Shown here in pieces: positions 60,737 through 64,000 of a stretch of DNA of 64,000 nucleotides; the first letter of the stretch is position 1, and every line of letters starts with the position of its first letter. Source of the DNA: CAWDVH01 sp963805705 (lineage in GTDB: Bacteria > Actinomycetota > Actinomycetes > Streptosporangiales > Streptosporangiaceae); NCBI GenBank assembly GCA_963805705.1, contig CAWDVH010000001.1, positions 806,001 to 870,000 on the forward strand, read 5' to 3'. A model generated the notes under the pieces. That model was given only the letters and a program-made list of their open reading frames with translations. It had not been told where the DNA came from and did no database searches. The position numbers and the translations under genes were made by a program.

Positions 60737-60809
60737 CTCCGCTGGCGCAAGCTCAGCCGGGCGGATATCAGCGGAGCGCACGATTCCCCCGTCCGGTGCA
60801 CCGCGTGAA

Positions 60810-60851
60810 GCCGGCCGTGGCAGGCGGGCTTTCCCGTCTGCCACGGCCGGC
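60810..60851. terminator. Hairpin after the acidic protein gene
   Basis: GCCGGCCGTGGCAGGCGGG and CCCGTCTGCCACGGCCGGC pair with one mismatch around CTTT, 27 bp beyond the stop of the gene on the minus strand. Together with the hairpin at 60687 it separates the convergent units. Confidence 0.8.
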
Positions 60852-60878
60852 TCATGGTCGGGCCCGGCGGCCCGCCGG

Positions 60879-61607
60879 TCAGGATTCGCTGGAGAACTCC
60901 TCAAGGCGATTGGAGAACGCCCGGTAGCGCTGCAGGGCGGTGCGGAGCCCCTCGGTGTCAGTGTCATTGCCCTGCCAGGCTGACTGGAGCGACTGCTGGC
61001 GTTCCCTGAGGCTAGCTACGAGCGTGTCGGCGCTGTCGTCCACCAGGCCGGCGGCCAGCTCCACGGACGTCCGCGGATCGTCGACGAACATCGCCTGGAT
61101 CTCGTGCCACCGCACGCTCGGACTGGTCCGGTCCCCAGCAGCAGGGCCGCCGGCCGTCGCCGCCTGCGCCGCCGGCTCGGCCAGGCCAGGCGTGGCCGAC
61201 CCGGCGGCCGGCACCGGCGTCGGCTGGTCATCCTGCGGCACGGCCGACAGGTCGCCCGGCGTCAGCATGTCCCGGTCATCGGGCACCAGCTCATCGTCAT
61301 CCCGCACGCGGACCTGGTCGCGGGGCTCCATCTGGTAGTCCTTCCCGGCCAGATCATCGGCCGGAACCACATCGTCGTCGTGCGTCATCACGACCAGATC
61401 GTCGTCTGACGATGTCTGGCCATCGTCCCCCGGCACGGCCTGGTCGTCCGCCGCAGCCAGACCGTCCTGACCGCGCCCGGCCACCCGGCCGCTGACCGGG
61501 GCCAGCTCATCATCTTCAGTCCCGGCGTCCTGGCGGTCCTGCGGGGCCATCTCGTCATCTTCGGGCGTCATCGGGCTGCTGTCGGCCCGGTTGGTTCGTG
61601 ATTTCAT
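60879..61607 (-). CDS. Acidic protein with a C-terminal helical domain shared with its neighbour
   Basis: A 242-residue protein. The first ~150 residues are Asp/Pro-rich and probably disordered (EDDELAPVSG, DDDLVVMTHDDDVVPADDLA). The last ~85 form a helical domain: VRWHEIQAMFVDDPRTSVEL and GLRTALQRYRAFSNRLEEF. The upstream gene has the same signature (W-x2-Q-x2-FVD-x-P and LR-x-A-x3-YRA-x-F), so the two are paralogues by domain. ATG 61607 with AGGAGCTGACGAC; it starts 4 bp after the neighbour's stop. No function known. Confidence 0.8.
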   Translation of the reverse strand: MKSRTNRADSSPMTPEDDEMAPQDRQDAGTEDDELAPVSGRVAGRGQDGLAAADDQAVPGDDGQTSSDDDLVVMTHDDDVVPADDLAGKDYQMEPRDQVRVRDDDELVPDDRDMLTPGDLSAVPQDDQPTPVPAAGSATPGLAEPAAQAATAGGPAAGDRTSPSVRWHEIQAMFVDDPRTSVELAAGLVDDSADTLVASLRERQQSLQSAWQGNDTDTEGLRTALQRYRAFSNRLEEFSSES

Positions 61608-61611
61608 GTCG

Positions 61612-62445
61612 TCAGCTCCTCGGCGTGTGCTGCACGGGATTGTCGGCGCGCCCGTTGCTGGCGGGCTCATCTGCGGTCATGGGCCGCCGGGTCTCATCAG
61701 CCTGGCCGTCGGCTGCCGCCGGCGCCCGCGAGGCCGGATCCGCCGGTACCGGATCCTCCATGACCCGGTCACCTGCCACCCGGTCACCCGTCACCCGGTC
61801 ACCCGTCACCCGGTCACCCTCGACCCGGTCATCAGCGACCCGGTCATCAGCGACCTGATCGGCCGCGACGGCATCACGGGCCGGGCTGGTCGCGTCCGGG
61901 CCGGTCCCTGCGTCCACGGACTCGCCTAGGAGCTCACGGAACAGTGCCCGGTAATGGATCATGGCCTGCCGCAGATCCTCGGTCGAGGCCGTGCCTGCCG
62001 TGGCCGACTCGCTGATCTCTTCGGCGGCCCGGTAGTGATCGAGCGTCTTCGCGTGCTCAACCGACAGGTCGGCCAGCACCTGGTCGCGGTTGTCGGTCGG
62101 GTATCCCCGCTCGTTCATCACGGTGCCGACGAGCACCTGCGATGCGGCGACCGCATCTGCGGGGGTGTCGACGAACTGCTCCTGCAGGGTCGCCCATTCT
62201 CGCGCGTAACGCGCGCGCGCCGATTCCGTGAGCGGGCGGATGTCCAGATCCTGGACCCGCCGTTCTCGCTCGGTCAGCTCCGCCTCGGCCTGGCGCTTGC
62301 TGTCGCGCTCGCTGACCAGACGGTCGTATTCCGGGCCGAAGCGCTGCTGCAGCCGACGGCGGCGCGCTACCACCATCCGGCCGGCCACGAGAGCCGCTAC
62401 GACGACTATGACCACGATGATGACCACGATGATCCCGGCCGACAT
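61612..62445 (-). CDS. Membrane-anchored paralogue with coiled coil and helical domain
   Basis: A 277-residue protein. One N-terminal membrane helix (MSAGIIVVIIVVIVVVAALV) is followed by basic RRRRLQQRFGPEYDRLVSER, a charged helical stretch and the domain WATLQEQFVDTPADAVAASQ to EDLRQAMIHYRALFRELLGE. The C-terminal ~90 residues are low-complexity, with DRVTGDRVTGDRVAGDRV from 15-bp DNA repeats. ATG 62445 with AGGTGA upstream is preferred to GTG 62454. Operon with the soluble acidic paralogue; perhaps the membrane member recruits the other. No family function recognised. Confidence 0.82.
   Translation of the reverse strand: MSAGIIVVIIVVIVVVAALVAGRMVVARRRRLQQRFGPEYDRLVSERDSKRQAEAELTERERRVQDLDIRPLTESARARYAREWATLQEQFVDTPADAVAASQVLVGTVMNERGYPTDNRDQVLADLSVEHAKTLDHYRAAEEISESATAGTASTEDLRQAMIHYRALFRELLGESVDAGTGPDATSPARDAVAADQVADDRVADDRVEGDRVTGDRVTGDRVAGDRVMEDPVPADPASRAPAAADGQADETRRPMTADEPASNGRADNPVQHTPRS
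61765..61860. repeat. 15-bp tandem repeats in the membrane paralogue gene
   Basis: About six or seven units of the CGGTCACCCGTCACC type in the coding strand's complement, encoding D-R-V-x-G/D. Unit number is likely to vary between strains. Confidence 0.85.
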
Positions 62446-62732
62446 AACAATCACCTGCTTTCAAGGTAAGGACTCCCACGCACTGCCCCACACGGGCCGG
62501 TGCAAACAGCTGGCTCATTTCGCCCAATGGCGGCCAGCCTCGGTTCTCCCAGCCATAAGGGCCTGACCTGCGCGTATAGCCCGCTGAATCGTACGACACG
62601 CCAAGTTAACCGATCTTGGAGAGCCGTCAGCAGGCGGCCATGTTTGCCAGCGGCGAACTGGGTTAGGGTGAAGTTGCAGGGGCCTTCTGTCCGGCCAGGC
62701 AGGCATGCCCCGCGCGGATTGGAGTGGTCCAG

Positions 62733-62951
62733 GTGTGGTGGCTAGACATCATCGTTGTTTTGCTGGTGGTTTTCGGGATCTGGGGATTCCTCACATTGAT
62801 CGGCGTCCAGACCCGGTTCTTTACCCGAAAGACCACCCGCACCGCCGAGAGCATGTACGACGAGTACGCCGACTCTCCCGGAAAGCAGCGCCGGTACGCC
62901 AGGAAGCACGGCGGCGAATGGCACAATGACGACGCGGCTGACCGGCCCTAG
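62733..62951 (+). CDS. Small single-span membrane protein
   Basis: A 72-residue protein starting VWWLDIIVVLLVVFGIWGFL, one N-terminal helix with a Trp-rich edge, then a basic, hydrophilic cytoplasmic tail (RKTTRTAESMYDEYADSPGK). GTG 62733 has GGAG eight bases upstream; GTG 62724 is an alternative. The stop overlaps the convergent CHAD gene by 4 bp. No family recognised. Confidence 0.7.
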   Translation: MWWLDIIVVLLVVFGIWGFLTLIGVQTRFFTRKTTRTAESMYDEYADSPGKQRRYARKHGGEWHNDDAADRP

Positions 62952-64000
62952 CCGAGCCAGCGGCGGTACCTAGGCCGGAAGGCCCGCTCCCATTCTTTGG
63001 CTGCCTGCTCGTCCAGCAGGAACGCATCACGGTCGCAGCTTTCGTACAGCAGTCCGAAGCTGAACGCGTTCTCGCCGGCCAGGTGGGCCCGCACGGCGAT
63101 CTCCCTGACCGCCTCGCGGGCCTCGACCGCGTCGTGCTGGTCACCGAGGACCGACTGGAGCCGCTTCATGCGCCCGGCCAGGCGGCTGGCCGGGCGGCCG
63201 CAGGCCGGGCTGGCTGCCTCAGCCGCGTACCGGGCGTCCTTGGCCGCCTTGCGCGTCTCGTGCAGGGCCACCTCCCTCGCCCCGCCAGCCGGCGTCCCGG
63301 CCGCCCGCCGGGCGCGCTTGCGCACCCGGCGGTAAGGACGCCTGACTGCGGCAGGCAGGACGTCACCGGCGGGAAGCCCGGCCTCCGGAGCCGGCGAGGG
63401 GCCGCTGAGGAACTGGTCCAGCTCAGTCAGCAGCGTGATGAACCGCTGGGAGTCCAGGGCCTCAAGCAGCGCCGTGCGGGCCGAGGCGGCCCGGGGAGCG
63501 AAGTGCGCGCTGACCCGCGCCTGGACCGGCCCGAGGAGGAGTTCCGCCGGCATCTGCGCCAGCCTGTCCTGCAGGTACGGGGCCAGGACCTCATTGTCGC
63601 GGGCCTCGCCGAGCACGCCGCCGAGCCACTTCAGCTCCGCCCGGAGGCTGCTGCCCTCGGGCAGGCCAAGGAGCTGGCCGAACGTCTTCAGCGTGCTGCG
63701 CAGCCTGCGGGTGGCGACCCGCATGTCGTGAACGGAGCCCGGTTCGTCGCGGCGGATCATGGGATCGAGCGCAGGCAGCAGGGCGGCCTGCTCTCGCGCG
63801 TAGGCCAGCACGACGTCGCCGGCCGTCGACTGCCCGCTGAGCCGGCCAGGGCCGGGTGGCTCGGGCAGCTGATCACCCAGAGCCCGCTCCAGCTTGGCCG
63901 CGTGCCCGGCGGGGCGCAGGCCGCCGTCGCGGAGCCAGCTGTCGGCCGCCGCGAGCAGGCTGGTGCCGCCGCCCGTAAGCTCCACTTCCACCTCGCGCCA
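62948..64000 (-). CDS. CHAD-domain protein, probably CYTH-CHAD, cut by window edge
   Basis: The frame is open to the right edge. The visible part starts WREVEVELTGGGTSLLAAAD, the last segment of a CYTH (triphosphate tunnel) domain, then has the CHAD domain: VHDMRVATRRLRSTLKTF, LKWLGGVLGEARDNEVL, VALHETRKAAKDARYAAEAA and MKRLQSVLGDQHDAVEAREA. CHAD domains are helical, His-rich and bind polyphosphate granules; the CYTH part handles triphosphates. The GTG at 63991 is inside the CYTH domain and is not the true start. Convergent with the small membrane protein. Confidence 0.88.
   Translation of the reverse strand, partial: WREVEVELTGGGTSLLAAADSWLRDGGLRPAGHAAKLERALGDQLPEPPGPGRLSGQSTAGDVVLAYAREQAALLPALDPMIRRDEPGSVHDMRVATRRLRSTLKTFGQLLGLPEGSSLRAELKWLGGVLGEARDNEVLAPYLQDRLAQMPAELLLGPVQARVSAHFAPRAASARTALLEALDSQRFITLLTELDQFLSGPSPAPEAGLPAGDVLPAAVRRPYRRVRKRARRAAGTPAGGAREVALHETRKAAKDARYAAEAASPACGRPASRLAGRMKRLQSVLGDQHDAVEAREAVREIAVRAHLAGENAFSFGLLYESCDRDAFLLDEQAAKEWERAFRPRYRRWLG

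Noticed and set aside
61756..61860. Tandem repeats at 61756-61860 as a CRISPR array
   Set aside because: Units are contiguous 15-mers with no spacers and lie in a coding frame (DRVxGDRV).
1..64000. tRNA, rRNA or phage genes
   Set aside because: I looked for T-loop-like and cloverleaf patterns and phage structural or integrase motifs and saw none.

Overview
The window is 64 kb of very GC-rich DNA with dense, often overlapping genes. A WhiB1/WblE-type regulator, ECF sigma factor, XRE regulators, P450, MEDS/HATPase regulator, FHA protein and HerA/NurA genes point to a soil actinobacterium (Actinomycetota). Two secreted S53 (acid-active) peptidases hint at an acidic habitat, which is inference. 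No rRNA, tRNA, CRISPR array, phage gene or transposase was found.

Layout. 0-6.3 kb: an unknown truncated gene, an SDR lacking the usual Tyr/Lys, a SpoU-type RNA methyltransferase, then hydrolase, P450 and a MOSC/reductase/ferredoxin fusion. 6.3-10.5 kb: a rearranged segment with two EamA transporter genes sharing an exact ~930-bp direct repeat, a decayed third EamA fragment, a VapBC module and a MazG-like gene. 10.6-18.5 kb: an unknown protein beside a frameshifted FHA protein, an S53 peptidase, a PEP mutase-like enzyme with an efflux pump, and an ECF sigma factor. 18.6-21.9 kb: a tiny membrane protein divergent from an XRE regulator / glycosyltransferase / hexapeptide acyltransferase operon, with dyads between. 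22-28.5 kb: a TetR-linked catabolic operon (permease, enoyl-CoA hydratase, lactonase-like MBL, acyl-CoA ligase, amidohydrolase) with dyads at its promoters. 28.7-33.2 kb: a response regulator/thioredoxin-reductase-like fusion, a cNMP-domain histidine kinase and an efflux pump, all overlapping. 33-41.6 kb: small metabolic and regulatory genes, degenerate repeats and a LuxR remnant. 41.6-43.3 kb: a phosphotransferase gene between 75-bp direct repeats of a neighbouring gene's 3' end, with 14-bp inverted repeats at the inner edges. 46.2-54.7 kb: HerA, SbcD (Mre11), SbcC (Rad50) and NurA, a complete DNA end-resection set split by a convergent S53 peptidase gene. 54.7-64 kb: glutamine amidotransferase, methyltransferase, frameshifted deacetylase, WhiB, transporter, UspA, two acidic paralogues and a CHAD protein cut by the window edge.

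Three genes (FHA, response regulator/reductase, deacetylase) carry single-base shifts, some clearly in G/C runs, so sequencing or assembly error is a serious alternative to real decay. The most notable assemblies are the HerA-Mre11-Rad50-NurA set, the redox two-component operon, the XRE/glycosyltransferase operon and the flanked phosphotransferase unit.
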